Source: Xiheimicrobium sp033763395
GTDB taxonomy: Bacteria; Myxococcota; Myxococcia; Myxococcales; Myxococcaceae
Assembly: GCA_033763395.1 (NCBI GenBank)
Contig: JANRKQ010000188.1
Location: 1 to 64,000, forward strand
Reading direction: 5' to 3'
Length of the DNA stretch: 64,000 bases
Positions 38,726-46,866 of this stretch are shown piece after piece; the first letter of the stretch is position 1; every line of letters begins with the position of its first letter. The translations under genes and the position numbers were made by a program. The notes under the pieces were generated by a model. That model was given only the letters and a program-made list of their open reading frames with translations, was not told where the DNA came from and searched no databases.

Positions 38726-38865
38726 CGGCGCCCCGGCGAAGAAGCCGCTGACCGAGCGCCGACCGAAGCAGCGCCCCGCGACGCGCTGGATGGACGGTGG
38801 CGCGAGACTCCACGCGGAGCCTGCTCCTGTTTCTCGGCGGTTGAGCGTGGCGTGAGGCGTGCGAC

Positions 38866-38885
38866 CTGCGAGGGATTCCTCGCAG
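38866..38885 (+). promoter_or_regulatory. hairpin just upstream of the next start codon
   Basis: CTGCGAGG (38866-38873), loop GATT and CCTCGCAG (38878-38885) form a perfect 8-bp stem ending 18 bp before ATG 38904. It could hide or expose the ribosome binding site, or end the preceding transcript. No T-tract follows. Confidence 0.4.
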
Positions 38886-38903
38886 CCCCCGGAGCCGCAC
38901 CCC

Positions 38904-40217
38904 ATGAAGACCGACCGCGCCTCGTCGACCCACCCACCCACGTCGCAGCCTCCGCCGACGACCGAACGCCCGAAGGGGTCCCAGCGGCCCACGGCCGTCT
39001 TGAACACCGTCGTCGAGCAAGAGCCGCCGAAGACCACCCTCGCGGGGATCATCGACTTCAGGCCTGGCCGGAAGGCGCTCTCAGACGCACTCGAGCGGCT
39101 CGAACCGCACACCGCGGCCGAGATGTTCTTCAAGGGAGAGTTCAAGGCGGGCGACGCTGCGAAGGCAGAGTTCAAGGCCCGCATCGAGCGACGCGACGAC
39201 GGCACCTTCGAGGTCTGTGCCGAGAACCTGGCCGCGCTTGGGCTGGCCAACGATCACGCCGGGGGCTTCGGCGGCTTCATGGCCGGCGGGAAGCTCGTCT
39301 TCCCGAACGCCGACCAGGCCGCGGACTTCATTCACGCCGCGGCGATGGCCATCGGAGTCGTGGTGGGTCGGGCCGAGGCGCCGCTCAAGGGTGCGATCGT
39401 CGACAACGTCATGGGCCTCTCTCGAGACGCCGCGGAGCGCCTGGCGCGCGGCATCGACCGCGCCGAGGTGTTGCAGCTGGGGGGACAGCTCGAGCTCGAG
39501 GGAGAACTGGGGAGCGCCGAAAAGCCATCGCACTCGTTCGGAGGGAAGGCCGAGGCGAAGGCGGTCGTCACCGCGAGCACGCAGCGCGAGGTCGACTTCG
39601 CGAAGGGGTGCCTGACGACGCGCTCGCGGCTCGAGGGCAAGCTCGAGGGTGAGATCGGGCTCAAGCTGGGCGACTCCATCGCCGCCGACGCCATCGCCAA
39701 TCGTTTCAGCGCGAAGGGCGAGCTCAAGACCTCGGTCGCGCTCGAACAGCGGTGGAAGCTCACGCCCGGGACGCTGGAGCAGATTCGTCGTGGCGAATTG
39801 AGCCCCGCGCAGATCGCCGACGCCGTACGCAAGGCGCCCATCGAGTACGTGGCCGTGGTGAAGGTGGAGGGCGAGGTGCGTGGGAACGGCATGATCACCG
39901 GCATGGGGCGGCTCGAGGCCTCGACCGAGATCGTGCTCGACCGGAAGCTCGCCGCCGACCTCCTGGCCGGGAAGACGTCGCCGCTGGGCGAGCTCGTCAA
40001 CGCGAAGTGGGAGGGCAAGGTCGAGGCCGCGCTCGGCGGCAACCAGGAGCTCGATCTGAAGGTCGTCAAGGTCGAGGCGGGTGCGACCCGCTGGGTCACC
40101 CGGCCGCTCGAGGGGGGCTCCATCGCCGACGTCGCCCGCAGCGGCGTGCGTTGGCTCGACGAGCGCCAGACGATGGAGGCGCAGCTGAACGCGCAGCGGC
40201 GGGCGCTCGGCGACTGA
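38904..40217 (+). CDS. unknown protein rich in amphipathic beta repeats
   Basis: 437 residues with no signal peptide. The first 45 residues are disordered (Ser/Thr/Pro). From about 60 on there are a helical segment and then long runs of alternating charged and hydrophobic residues (QLELEGELG, RLEGKLEGEIGLKLG, AVVKVEGEVRGNG, GKVEAALGGNQELDLKV), which look like a meandering beta sheet. GGAG lies 10 nt upstream of the ATG. I do not recognise a family; an unexported structural protein, or one exported by a non-Sec route, are both possible. Confidence 0.7.
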   Translation: MKTDRASSTHPPTSQPPPTTERPKGSQRPTAVLNTVVEQEPPKTTLAGIIDFRPGRKALSDALERLEPHTAAEMFFKGEFKAGDAAKAEFKARIERRDDGTFEVCAENLAALGLANDHAGGFGGFMAGGKLVFPNADQAADFIHAAAMAIGVVVGRAEAPLKGAIVDNVMGLSRDAAERLARGIDRAEVLQLGGQLELEGELGSAEKPSHSFGGKAEAKAVVTASTQREVDFAKGCLTTRSRLEGKLEGEIGLKLGDSIAADAIANRFSAKGELKTSVALEQRWKLTPGTLEQIRRGELSPAQIADAVRKAPIEYVAVVKVEGEVRGNGMITGMGRLEASTEIVLDRKLAADLLAGKTSPLGELVNAKWEGKVEAALGGNQELDLKVVKVEAGATRWVTRPLEGGSIADVARSGVRWLDERQTMEAQLNAQRRALGD

Positions 40218-40226
40218 GCAGGGCCT

Positions 40227-42077
40227 TCAGCGCAGGAACTCGTCGAGGCGTCCGCCGAGGCCCAGGTGCCCGGCGGCCGCCTCGAGCAGCTTTCGCTCCT
40301 TGCGATCGATCTTCCCGTCGACGAGCGCCATCTGGACCAGCTCCCGCAGGAACGACTCGGCCTCGGCCGAGCCGCGCGAGATGAGCCGGTCGAACAACGA
40401 AGGCCCGGAGCTGAGCGCGAGCTCGACGTTGGCCCACGGCACGCCCCAGCGCTGCGAGCACAGCTTGAGGAGCTGGCGCTCCTTCGCGTCGACCACGCCG
40501 TCGGACGCCGCCATGGCGGCCATCAGGTAGAGCAGCCGCTCACGCTCGTCCCTGTCGGGGACCCTCGGCGCGGTGCTGGGGGGCGTCGTCCCGCGCCGCG
40601 CCACGAAGCCTTCCCATGACGTCACCTCGGTGAGCACCCAGTCGCGCTCGCCCGTCGCCAGGGCCGTGCCGCAGAACTCGCACGAAGGCGATCCGTTGTC
40701 CGACAGCGGCGCGTGGCAGTTCGGGCAGCGGGCCGTCGACACGCCCGCGTCGGGCGGGGTCAGCGCGCCGGCCTTTCGCGACAGGGTGAAGACCCACCGC
40801 TGTGGCACCGTGGGGAGCGGAGGCGGCCTCTGGCCCTTCGGCCCAATACCGGTGCGAGCGCTCCAGCGGATCTCGAAGTGCGCGAGCTGCCGGTCGCCGT
40901 TCTTCGAGATCGACAGGGTGTTCACCGCGCCGACGGCGCACTCGAGGAACACCTTCTGCCGGCCCGAGGCCGCGAGCGCGTCGAGGTCGGCCTTGAGCCT
41001 GGCGGTGAAGTCCGGCGTCGCCACCTTGACGAGGCGCGACACGTCGTTCGCCACCTGCGCGTCGATCCAGCTCCAGAAGAGGAGCGAGGCCCGGTCTTCG
41101 AGGATCTCGGGTGCGAGCTCGGCGTCGGTGCGCTGCGCGTCGACGAGGCCCTGGGCTGCCGTGTCGCGTCGTTCGTACTCGCTGCCCTGGGTGATCTCGG
41201 CCAGCACCCAGTCGTGGTGACCGCTGTTGACGATCGCCCCGCAGAACTCGCAGGTGTTGGTGGCGCCTCCGGCGAAGGGCGCACCGCAGTTGGGGCAGTT
41301 GCCTTGCGAGAGGTTCTTCGTCGCGTCGGTCTGCACGCCCGGCCGCCGCAGGAACGTCCACACCTCGCTGAAGGTCTCGGGCGCCTTCTTCTTCGCCAGC
41401 GCGCGCGCGTCGTCGTCTGACATCGTGGCAGGCGCGTCGTCGTCGCGCAGCTGCGCCTTCACGCGCACGTGCACCGAGTCGAACGCCGAGGTCTGCTCGA
41501 GCCCGATGAGCTGCAGATCGAGCACCTGGAGATCGGCGATGGCGTCGCGAACGCCGTTGGACTGCATGATGGCGAGCTGGGTCGACAACCTCCGGAACGT
41601 GGCGTCGGAGAGGAAGCGGCGCACCGGCTCGAGGTTGCGGCGAAACCAGGCCTCCTGCACGTCGCCGAACAGCCTCCGGGTTCGATCGAAGAACGCCATC
41701 AGATCGAACTGCGGGTCCTTCGCCTTGAGGGCCTGCACCCAGGCATCGGCGTCACGGGCGCTCACGGTGGTGCGGCGCGCCGCCTCGGCCGCGTCGAGGG
41801 CCTTTCGCGTCGACGCCGACCCTTCCTGCCGCTTCATGTACCAGACGACGACGACGAACAGGATGATGAGGGGAATGCCGACGCACGGGTGCTCGATGGC
41901 GATGCGGACGAGGAAGATGAAGAGGTCGACGAGGGCGCCGTCGTCACCGCCGCCCGAGCTGCGGCCCGAGTCGTAGCTCTCGCCGCTCCCCACGCGCGCC
42001 AGCGCCGGCGCCGCGAGCAGCACGAGGAGCGGGACGAATGGGACGAGCCGGTATATCCACCGTACGGGCGCCTTCAT
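40227..42077 (-). CDS. membrane protein with twin Tim44-like/zinc-ribbon units and a TerB domain
   Basis: 616 residues. A signal-like helix (7-27) and a transmembrane helix (66-80) precede a Tim44-like domain (about 115-245). A four-Cys zinc ribbon CPNCGAPF...CEFCG (261-280) follows. A second Tim44-like domain (about 310-440) and ribbon CPNCHAPL...CEFCG (451-470) repeat the layout, and after each ribbon the same DWVL(A/T)E segment recurs. The C-terminus (515-610) is TerB-like with DGVVDAKE and DGKIDRKE. The domain order suggests an internal duplication. Its function is unknown; Tim44-like domains bind membranes. ATG 42077 is only 35 bp from the divergent hydratase start. Confidence 0.82.
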   Translation of the reverse strand: MKAPVRWIYRLVPFVPLLVLLAAPALARVGSGESYDSGRSSGGGDDGALVDLFIFLVRIAIEHPCVGIPLIILFVVVVWYMKRQEGSASTRKALDAAEAARRTTVSARDADAWVQALKAKDPQFDLMAFFDRTRRLFGDVQEAWFRRNLEPVRRFLSDATFRRLSTQLAIMQSNGVRDAIADLQVLDLQLIGLEQTSAFDSVHVRVKAQLRDDDAPATMSDDDARALAKKKAPETFSEVWTFLRRPGVQTDATKNLSQGNCPNCGAPFAGGATNTCEFCGAIVNSGHHDWVLAEITQGSEYERRDTAAQGLVDAQRTDAELAPEILEDRASLLFWSWIDAQVANDVSRLVKVATPDFTARLKADLDALAASGRQKVFLECAVGAVNTLSISKNGDRQLAHFEIRWSARTGIGPKGQRPPPLPTVPQRWVFTLSRKAGALTPPDAGVSTARCPNCHAPLSDNGSPSCEFCGTALATGERDWVLTEVTSWEGFVARRGTTPPSTAPRVPDRDERERLLYLMAAMAASDGVVDAKERQLLKLCSQRWGVPWANVELALSSGPSLFDRLISRGSAEAESFLRELVQMALVDGKIDRKERKLLEAAAGHLGLGGRLDEFLR

Positions 42078-42112
42078 GGCGCGTGACTCTACGGAAATGC
42101 GGAGCCTTTCCC

Positions 42113-42880
42113 ATGGCTGAGTTTCTCATCGACACGCAGGGGCTGGTCGAGGTGTGGACCATCAACGGCGAGGCGCGGCGCAACGCGCTCTCGAAGGCGA
42201 TGGTGGCCGAGCTGGCGCAGCACGTGGCGCGGGTGAGCGGCCCGTCTCGGAGCGTGCGCGCGGTCGTGCTCACCGGCGCCGGCACCAGGGCGTTCTGCGC
42301 TGGAGCGGACCTGAAGGAGCGCGCGACCATGAGCGACGGCGAGGTGAGGAGCTTCCTCGACGCGCTGCGGGCGACCTTTCGCGCCATCGAGCTGAGCGAC
42401 TGCGTCTTCGTCGCCTTCATCAACGGCGTCGCTTTCGGCGGGGGCACCGAGCTGGCGCTCTCGTGCGACCTGCGGGTGATGGACGAGGCGGCCGAGCTGG
42501 GGCTCACCGAGGTGAAGCTCGGCATCATCCCCGGCGGCGGCGGCACGCAGCGGCTCCCCCGGCTCATCGGCAAGGGCGCCGCGAAGGACCTCATCCTCAC
42601 CGGGCGGCGGGTGGCGGCCGACGAGGCGCTCTCGCTCGGCCTGGTGAACCGCGTCGGCGACGTTCAGGGCGCGCTGCACCTCGCGAAGATGATCGTCGAG
42701 AACGCCCCGATCGCCGTCGGCCTCGCCAAGCACGCCATCGACGACGGCGCGCACCTCGATCTCGACTCGGCGCTCGCGCTCGAACAACGCCTGTACCAGA
42801 AGACGTTGGGCACCGAAGACCGGCTCGAGGGGCTCAAGGCGTTCGCCGAGAAGCGGCTGCCGGTCTTCAAGGGGAGCTGA
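42113..42880 (+). CDS. enoyl-CoA hydratase, 3-methylglutaconyl-CoA hydratase (LiuC/AUH)-like
   Basis: 255-residue crotonase. CAGADLKERATMS, NGVAFGGGTELALSCDLRV and the catalytic TEVKLGIIPGGGGTQRLPRLIG with Glu and the PGGGGTQ loop closely resemble human AUH, which hydrates methylglutaconyl-CoA in leucine breakdown. The myxobacterial LiuC is also used in the alternative route to isovaleryl-CoA; that link is from memory. GGAG lies 9 nt upstream of ATG 42113. An acyl-CoA carboxylase subunit lies two genes downstream, consistent with branched-chain acyl-CoA metabolism but not proof. Confidence 0.85.
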   Translation: MAEFLIDTQGLVEVWTINGEARRNALSKAMVAELAQHVARVSGPSRSVRAVVLTGAGTRAFCAGADLKERATMSDGEVRSFLDALRATFRAIELSDCVFVAFINGVAFGGGTELALSCDLRVMDEAAELGLTEVKLGIIPGGGGTQRLPRLIGKGAAKDLILTGRRVAADEALSLGLVNRVGDVQGALHLAKMIVENAPIAVGLAKHAIDDGAHLDLDSALALEQRLYQKTLGTEDRLEGLKAFAEKRLPVFKGS

Positions 42881-42887
42881 GCGCGCG

Positions 42888-43412
42888 ATGACCTCACCCA
42901 GGAGCTTCTTCGCCGTCGAGGTGACCATCTTCCCGCCGGCGCGCGCGTGCACCCAGCACGTCGTCACCGAGCCCGCTGAGCTCGAGCAGGTGCTGGCGCT
43001 GTTGCTCGCGAGCCCCGATCGCGTCTGGAGCACCCACGAGCTGCTCTTGTGGATCGTCCAGCGCGGCGAGGTTGTGAAGGTGCTCGACCTGCTCGAGTTC
43101 GTGCGCGCGCACCTCACCAACGGGCAGGTGATTCGCCTGCGGCAGTTCCACCTCTCGCTCGAAGGAACGACGGCCGACCCGCGCATGGCGGCGGAGTTCG
43201 GGCGCGCGAGCTTGTCGCTGCCGTGGAACGAGATCGCCGAGGTGCTCCCGGCGCTCGAGGACCCGCGGCTCGAGCCCGGTGGGCGTGCCGAGGCGATTCT
43301 GCCGTCGTCCGTCAAGCGTCCGCCGGCGGTCGTCGACTCGCTCCTGTTTCCGTTCGCGCACGAGACGCCCAAGGCCTCGGTGCGGCACGGCACGCACGAG
43401 GTGACCGAGTAA
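42888..43412 (+). CDS. unknown cytoplasmic protein
   Basis: 174 residues, 7 bp after the hydratase stop, so in the same operon. No signal or membrane helix is present. The first 90 residues alternate strands and helices (ELEQVLALLLASPDRVWS, HELLLWIVQRGEVVKVLDLLEFV), a small alpha/beta domain. The C-terminal 60 residues look unstructured. I do not recognise it. Confidence 0.7.
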   Translation: MTSPRSFFAVEVTIFPPARACTQHVVTEPAELEQVLALLLASPDRVWSTHELLLWIVQRGEVVKVLDLLEFVRAHLTNGQVIRLRQFHLSLEGTTADPRMAAEFGRASLSLPWNEIAEVLPALEDPRLEPGGRAEAILPSSVKRPPAVVDSLLFPFAHETPKASVRHGTHEVTE

Positions 43413-43416
43413 GCCG

Positions 43417-43445
43417 CTGACAAGCCGCCGCCGGGTGTGTACACG
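43417..43445 (+). promoter_or_regulatory. weak candidate promoter for the carboxylase gene
   Basis: CTGACA (43417-43422) and TACACG (43440-43445) with a 17-bp spacer, 33 bp before ATG 43478. Low confidence. Confidence 0.3.
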
Positions 43446-43477
43446 CGCCGCGCGAAACACGAGCAAAGGTGCGCGAC

Positions 43478-45046
43478 ATGACGATGGCGAAGAAGCTGGT
43501 CGAGCTGGTGGAGCGGGTCGAGAAGGGTGGCGCCGACAAGTACCACGCGAAGAACCGCGAGGTCGGCAAGCTGTTCGCGCGCGAGCGCATCGAGAAGCTC
43601 GTCGACGCAGGCTCGTTCGTCGAAGAGGGCAAGCTGGCCAACAACCGCGACCCCGAGCTCGCCTCCGACGGCGTCGTCACCGGACTCGGCCGCATCGAGG
43701 GCCGGCCGGTCGCCATCATGGCGAACGACTCGACCATCAAGGCGGGCTCGTGGGGCGCGCGCACGGTGGAGAAGATCCTCCGCATTCAGGAGATCGCCGC
43801 GAAGCTGAAGTGCCCGCTGTTCTACCTGGTGGACTCGGCTGGCGCGCGCATCACCGACCAGGTCGACATGTTCCCGGGCCGGCGCGGCGCTGGACGGATC
43901 TTCTACAACGAGGTGCACCTGTCGGGCGTGGTGCCGCAGGTGTGCCTGCTCTTCGGGCCCTCGGCGGCGGGCGGCGCCTACATTCCCGCGTTCTGCGACC
44001 TGGTGATCATGGTCGACGGCAACGCGTCGATGTACCTCGGCAGCCCGCGCATGGCCGAGATGGTGATCGGTGAGAAGGTGACGCTCGAAGAGATGGGCGG
44101 CGCGAAGATGCACTGCTCGATCTCGGGCTGTGGCGACGTGCTCGCGAAGAGCGAAGAAGAGGCCATCGCCGCGGCGCGCCAGTACATCCAGCTGTTGCCG
44201 GGCAACTTCACCGAGAAGCCGCCGCGCACCACGCCGACGGCGCCGAAGACCTCGGGCAAGCCGATCGATCCCGTCGAGGCGGTCGAGGGTGCCCCGCCGC
44301 CGCCGCCGTCGATCATTCCCGCCGACCAGAACAAGCCCTTCGACATGCACGCCCTCATCGGCGAGCTCATCGACGAGGGCTCGTGGTTCGAGGTGAAGAA
44401 GCTCTTCGCGCAGGAGATCATCACCGGCCTGGCGCGCATCAACGGCTACGTCGTCGGCATCGTGGCGAACCAACCGAAGTACAAGGGTGGCGTGCTGTTC
44501 GTCGACTCGGCGGACAAGGCGGCGCGCTTCATCTGGTTGTGCGACGCGTTCAACATTCCGCTCATCTACCTGTCCGACGTGCCCGGCTTCATGATCGGCT
44601 CGAAGGTCGAGAAGCAGGGCATCATCCGCTCCGGGGCGAAGATGATCTCGGCCGTCAGCGAGGCCTCGGTGCCACGCATCTGCGTGGTGGTGCGCAAGGC
44701 CTACGGCGCCGGGCTGTACGCGATGAGCGGCCCCGGCTTCAACCCGAACGTCACCCTGGCGCTGCCGGGCGCGATGATCGCCGTGATGGGTCCCGAGGCG
44801 GCGGTCAACGCCGTGTACTTCAACAAGATTCAGGAAAAGCCCGAGGCCGAGCGCGCGGCCTACGTGGCGCAGCTCCGCGAGGAGTACCGGCAGGACGTCG
44901 ACCTGTTCAAGCTCGCCAGCGAGCTGATCGTCGACGAAGTCATTCAGGGCGCCCAGCTGCGGCAGGAGCTCTGCAACCGGCTCGATCTCTACGTTCCGGC
45001 GCAGCAGCTGCCGACGCAGCGGAAGCGGGGCGTGCTGCCGGTCTGA
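43478..45046 (+). CDS. acyl-CoA carboxylase, carboxyltransferase (beta) subunit
   Basis: 522 residues with the two crotonase-fold halves of biotin-dependent carboxyltransferases: the N half has TARER-like FARERIEKLVD, DSAGARI and GPSAAGGAYIPAF; the C half has DVPGFMIGS and RKAYGAGLYAMSG. A Pro-rich linker (APPPPPSIIP) joins them. Acetyl-, propionyl- or methylcrotonyl-CoA cannot be separated with certainty by eye. ATG 43478 is chosen since AAAGG lies 8 nt upstream; the GTG at 43469 would overlap it. The biotin carboxylase partner is not in the window. Confidence 0.9.
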   Translation: MTMAKKLVELVERVEKGGADKYHAKNREVGKLFARERIEKLVDAGSFVEEGKLANNRDPELASDGVVTGLGRIEGRPVAIMANDSTIKAGSWGARTVEKILRIQEIAAKLKCPLFYLVDSAGARITDQVDMFPGRRGAGRIFYNEVHLSGVVPQVCLLFGPSAAGGAYIPAFCDLVIMVDGNASMYLGSPRMAEMVIGEKVTLEEMGGAKMHCSISGCGDVLAKSEEEAIAAARQYIQLLPGNFTEKPPRTTPTAPKTSGKPIDPVEAVEGAPPPPPSIIPADQNKPFDMHALIGELIDEGSWFEVKKLFAQEIITGLARINGYVVGIVANQPKYKGGVLFVDSADKAARFIWLCDAFNIPLIYLSDVPGFMIGSKVEKQGIIRSGAKMISAVSEASVPRICVVVRKAYGAGLYAMSGPGFNPNVTLALPGAMIAVMGPEAAVNAVYFNKIQEKPEAERAAYVAQLREEYRQDVDLFKLASELIVDEVIQGAQLRQELCNRLDLYVPAQQLPTQRKRGVLPV

Positions 45047-45064
45047 CGAGGTACGTTTTTGGCG

Positions 45065-45093
45065 TTGGCGGACCCACCCCTGACCTGTATGGT
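45065..45093 (+). promoter_or_regulatory. candidate sigma-70 promoter
   Basis: TTGGCG (45065-45070) and TATGGT (45088-45093) with an ideal 17-bp spacer, about 30 bp before the start of the beta-barrel-like protein gene. Confidence 0.45.
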
Positions 45094-45124
45094 GCCGCGC
45101 CCGTTGTCCATGGGAGGTCGTCCA

Positions 45125-45718
45125 GTGCGGAAGCTCGTTGCCCTGCTCGTTGTCTCGCTTGCCTCGTCGGTGTTCGCGGCGGCCCCCTCGGAGGGCGTGC
45201 CGCTGCAGGTGCGCCGCGGGTTCTTCACCGAGACGGACATCGGCGGGTTCTTCACCGTGGGCGGCGACAACGCCTACTCGAACCTGCAGACGTACCTGCA
45301 GCTCGGCGCGGGCTACCAGCTCACCGTCGGCAACGGCTCTGGCCTCATCCCCATCGGTGTGCACGTGGCCATCGGCGCCAACGCGCAGAACTGCTGGTCT
45401 GGCCCCGGGCCGGCCAACTCGCCCTGCCGTCTGTCGGACAACTTCACGCTCATCTTCGTGAGCGCTTCGGGCGGGTACCTGCACCGGGTGATCGAGCGCC
45501 TCTACGTGGGCGGCAAGATCCTCGCGGGGTGGACCTTCCTCGACCCGGCGCCGGTTGAAGGTGTCACGGGCGGCGTGAACGCCGGCATCGCGGCTTCGAT
45601 CGAGTACGCCACCAACATGGACCACTTCTCGATTGGCCTCGACGTGGCCTTCCGCCTCGTCATCGGTCCGAACATCCCCTCGCTGATGTTCTACCCGCGC
45701 GTGCAGTACACGTTCTGA
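45125..45718 (+). CDS. exported outer-membrane-like beta protein (possibly CglE-like)
   Basis: 197 residues from GTG 45125, with GGGAGG 7 nt upstream. The signal peptide RKLVALLVVSLASSVFAAA is clean. The mature part has alternating strands with aromatic ends (RRGFFTETDIGGFFTVGG, TYLQLGAGYQLTV, GGKILAGWTFL, FYPRVQYTF), and a final aromatic strand is typical of outer-membrane barrels. It reminds me of myxobacterial proteins annotated as gliding protein CglE; this is an unverified memory, so no symbol is given. The kdd gene starts 13 bp downstream. Confidence 0.75.
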   Translation: MRKLVALLVVSLASSVFAAAPSEGVPLQVRRGFFTETDIGGFFTVGGDNAYSNLQTYLQLGAGYQLTVGNGSGLIPIGVHVAIGANAQNCWSGPGPANSPCRLSDNFTLIFVSASGGYLHRVIERLYVGGKILAGWTFLDPAPVEGVTGGVNAGIAASIEYATNMDHFSIGLDVAFRLVIGPNIPSLMFYPRVQYTF

Positions 45719-45731
45719 CGCGGTCGGGGCG

Positions 45732-46766
45732 ATGGCGCTCGATCTCTACGGCCTCGGCCGGGTGCGCGGAGAGCAGGGCGTGCTCCCGCAACGCGCGAAG
45801 GTGATCGATCCGTCGCTCCCGCTACGGCCCGGTGAGCTGCTCATCGACGTCGAGTCGCTCAACATCGACGCCGCCTCGTTCAAGCAGCTCAAGGACACGG
45901 CCCAGGGCGACCCGGCGAAGATCGTCGAGGCCGTGCGTGCCATCGTCGGCGAGCGCGGGAAGATGCAGAACCCGGTGACGGGCTCGGGCGGCATGTTGAT
46001 CGGCCGCGTGCGCGAGGTCACGCCAGAGCACCCGGCCCATGGCGCCGTGAAGCCCGGCGATCGCATCGCGACCCTGGTGAGCCTCACGTTGACGCCGCTG
46101 GTGATCGACTCGGTGCGGGGCATCAAGCCCGAGATCGATCGGCTCGACGTGACGGGCCACGCGATTCTGTTCCCGTCAGGCATCTTCGCGAAGCTGCCCG
46201 ACGACCTGCCCGACACCTTGAGCCTCGCCGCGCTCGACGTCGCCGGGGCCCCTGCGCTCGTGGCCCGCTGGGTCAAGCCGGGCCAGACGGTGGTGATGCT
46301 GGGCGCGGGCAAGTCGGGAGCGCTGTGCCTCGCCCAGGCGCGGGAGACGATGGCCGGAAACGGTACGCTCATCGCGCTCGACATCTCGCAGCCTGCCCTC
46401 GACGCGCTCCAGCAGCTCGGCCTGTGCGATCACACCATCGCCTGCGATGCGACAAAGGGCGTGGACGTCATGCAGCGCGTGGCGGCGCTCACCAGCGGGC
46501 AGCTCGCCGACCTCGTCGTCAACTGCGCGTCGGTTGGCAACACCGAGATGGCGAGCATCCTCTCGGTGAAGAACGGCGGGGCCGTCATCTTCTTCTCGAT
46601 GGCCACCAGCTTCACCGCGGCCGCCCTCGGGGCCGAAGGCGTGGGCAAGGACGTGACGATGCTCGTGGGCAACGGCTACGTGCCGGGCCACGCCGAGCTG
46701 ACGCTGGGGCTCCTGCGGCGTCACCCGAAGCTGCGGGCGCTCTTCGAGCAGCGCTACGTCGGCTGA
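45732..46766 (+). CDS. kdd: L-erythro-3,5-diaminohexanoate dehydrogenase
   Basis: An NAD-dependent enzyme of the anaerobic lysine route, oxidising 3,5-diaminohexanoate to 5-amino-3-oxohexanoate. 344 residues. VLPQRAKVID, IVGERGKMQNPVTGSGGMLIG, DRIATLVSLTLTPL, ALDVAGAPALV and the end SMATSFTAAALGAEGVGKDVTMLVGNGY match the Fusobacterium/Clostridium Kdd family very closely. A medium-chain dehydrogenase-like Rossmann segment (MLGAGKSGAL) is present. No kamA, kamDE, kce or kal lies nearby. Confidence 0.93.
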   Translation: MALDLYGLGRVRGEQGVLPQRAKVIDPSLPLRPGELLIDVESLNIDAASFKQLKDTAQGDPAKIVEAVRAIVGERGKMQNPVTGSGGMLIGRVREVTPEHPAHGAVKPGDRIATLVSLTLTPLVIDSVRGIKPEIDRLDVTGHAILFPSGIFAKLPDDLPDTLSLAALDVAGAPALVARWVKPGQTVVMLGAGKSGALCLAQARETMAGNGTLIALDISQPALDALQQLGLCDHTIACDATKGVDVMQRVAALTSGQLADLVVNCASVGNTEMASILSVKNGGAVIFFSMATSFTAAALGAEGVGKDVTMLVGNGYVPGHAELTLGLLRRHPKLRALFEQRYVG

Positions 46767-46793
46767 GCGGTTGTCCGCTGCCCAATGCGCTGC

Positions 46794-46842
46794 CGTGGTG
46801 CTCCGCGACGGAGCCCAGGCGATTGCGTAGCAGCTGGGCTCC
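46794..46842 (+). promoter_or_regulatory. overlapping alternative hairpins before the esterase gene
   Basis: GGAGCCCA (46810-46817) can pair with TGGGCTCC (46835-46842, 8 bp). Its GGAGC can instead pair with the adjacent upstream GCTCCG across CGA. The mutually exclusive stems lie 25 bp before ATG 46867 and could be an attenuator, or the terminator of kdd. Confidence 0.35.
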
Positions 46843-46866
46843 CTCGAAGGATCCGAAGGAGCCTGC

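Noticed and set aside
42089..45625. Minus-strand 1178-residue frame opposite the hydratase and carboxylase
   Set aside because: Composition artefact; the plus-strand genes are strongly conserved families.
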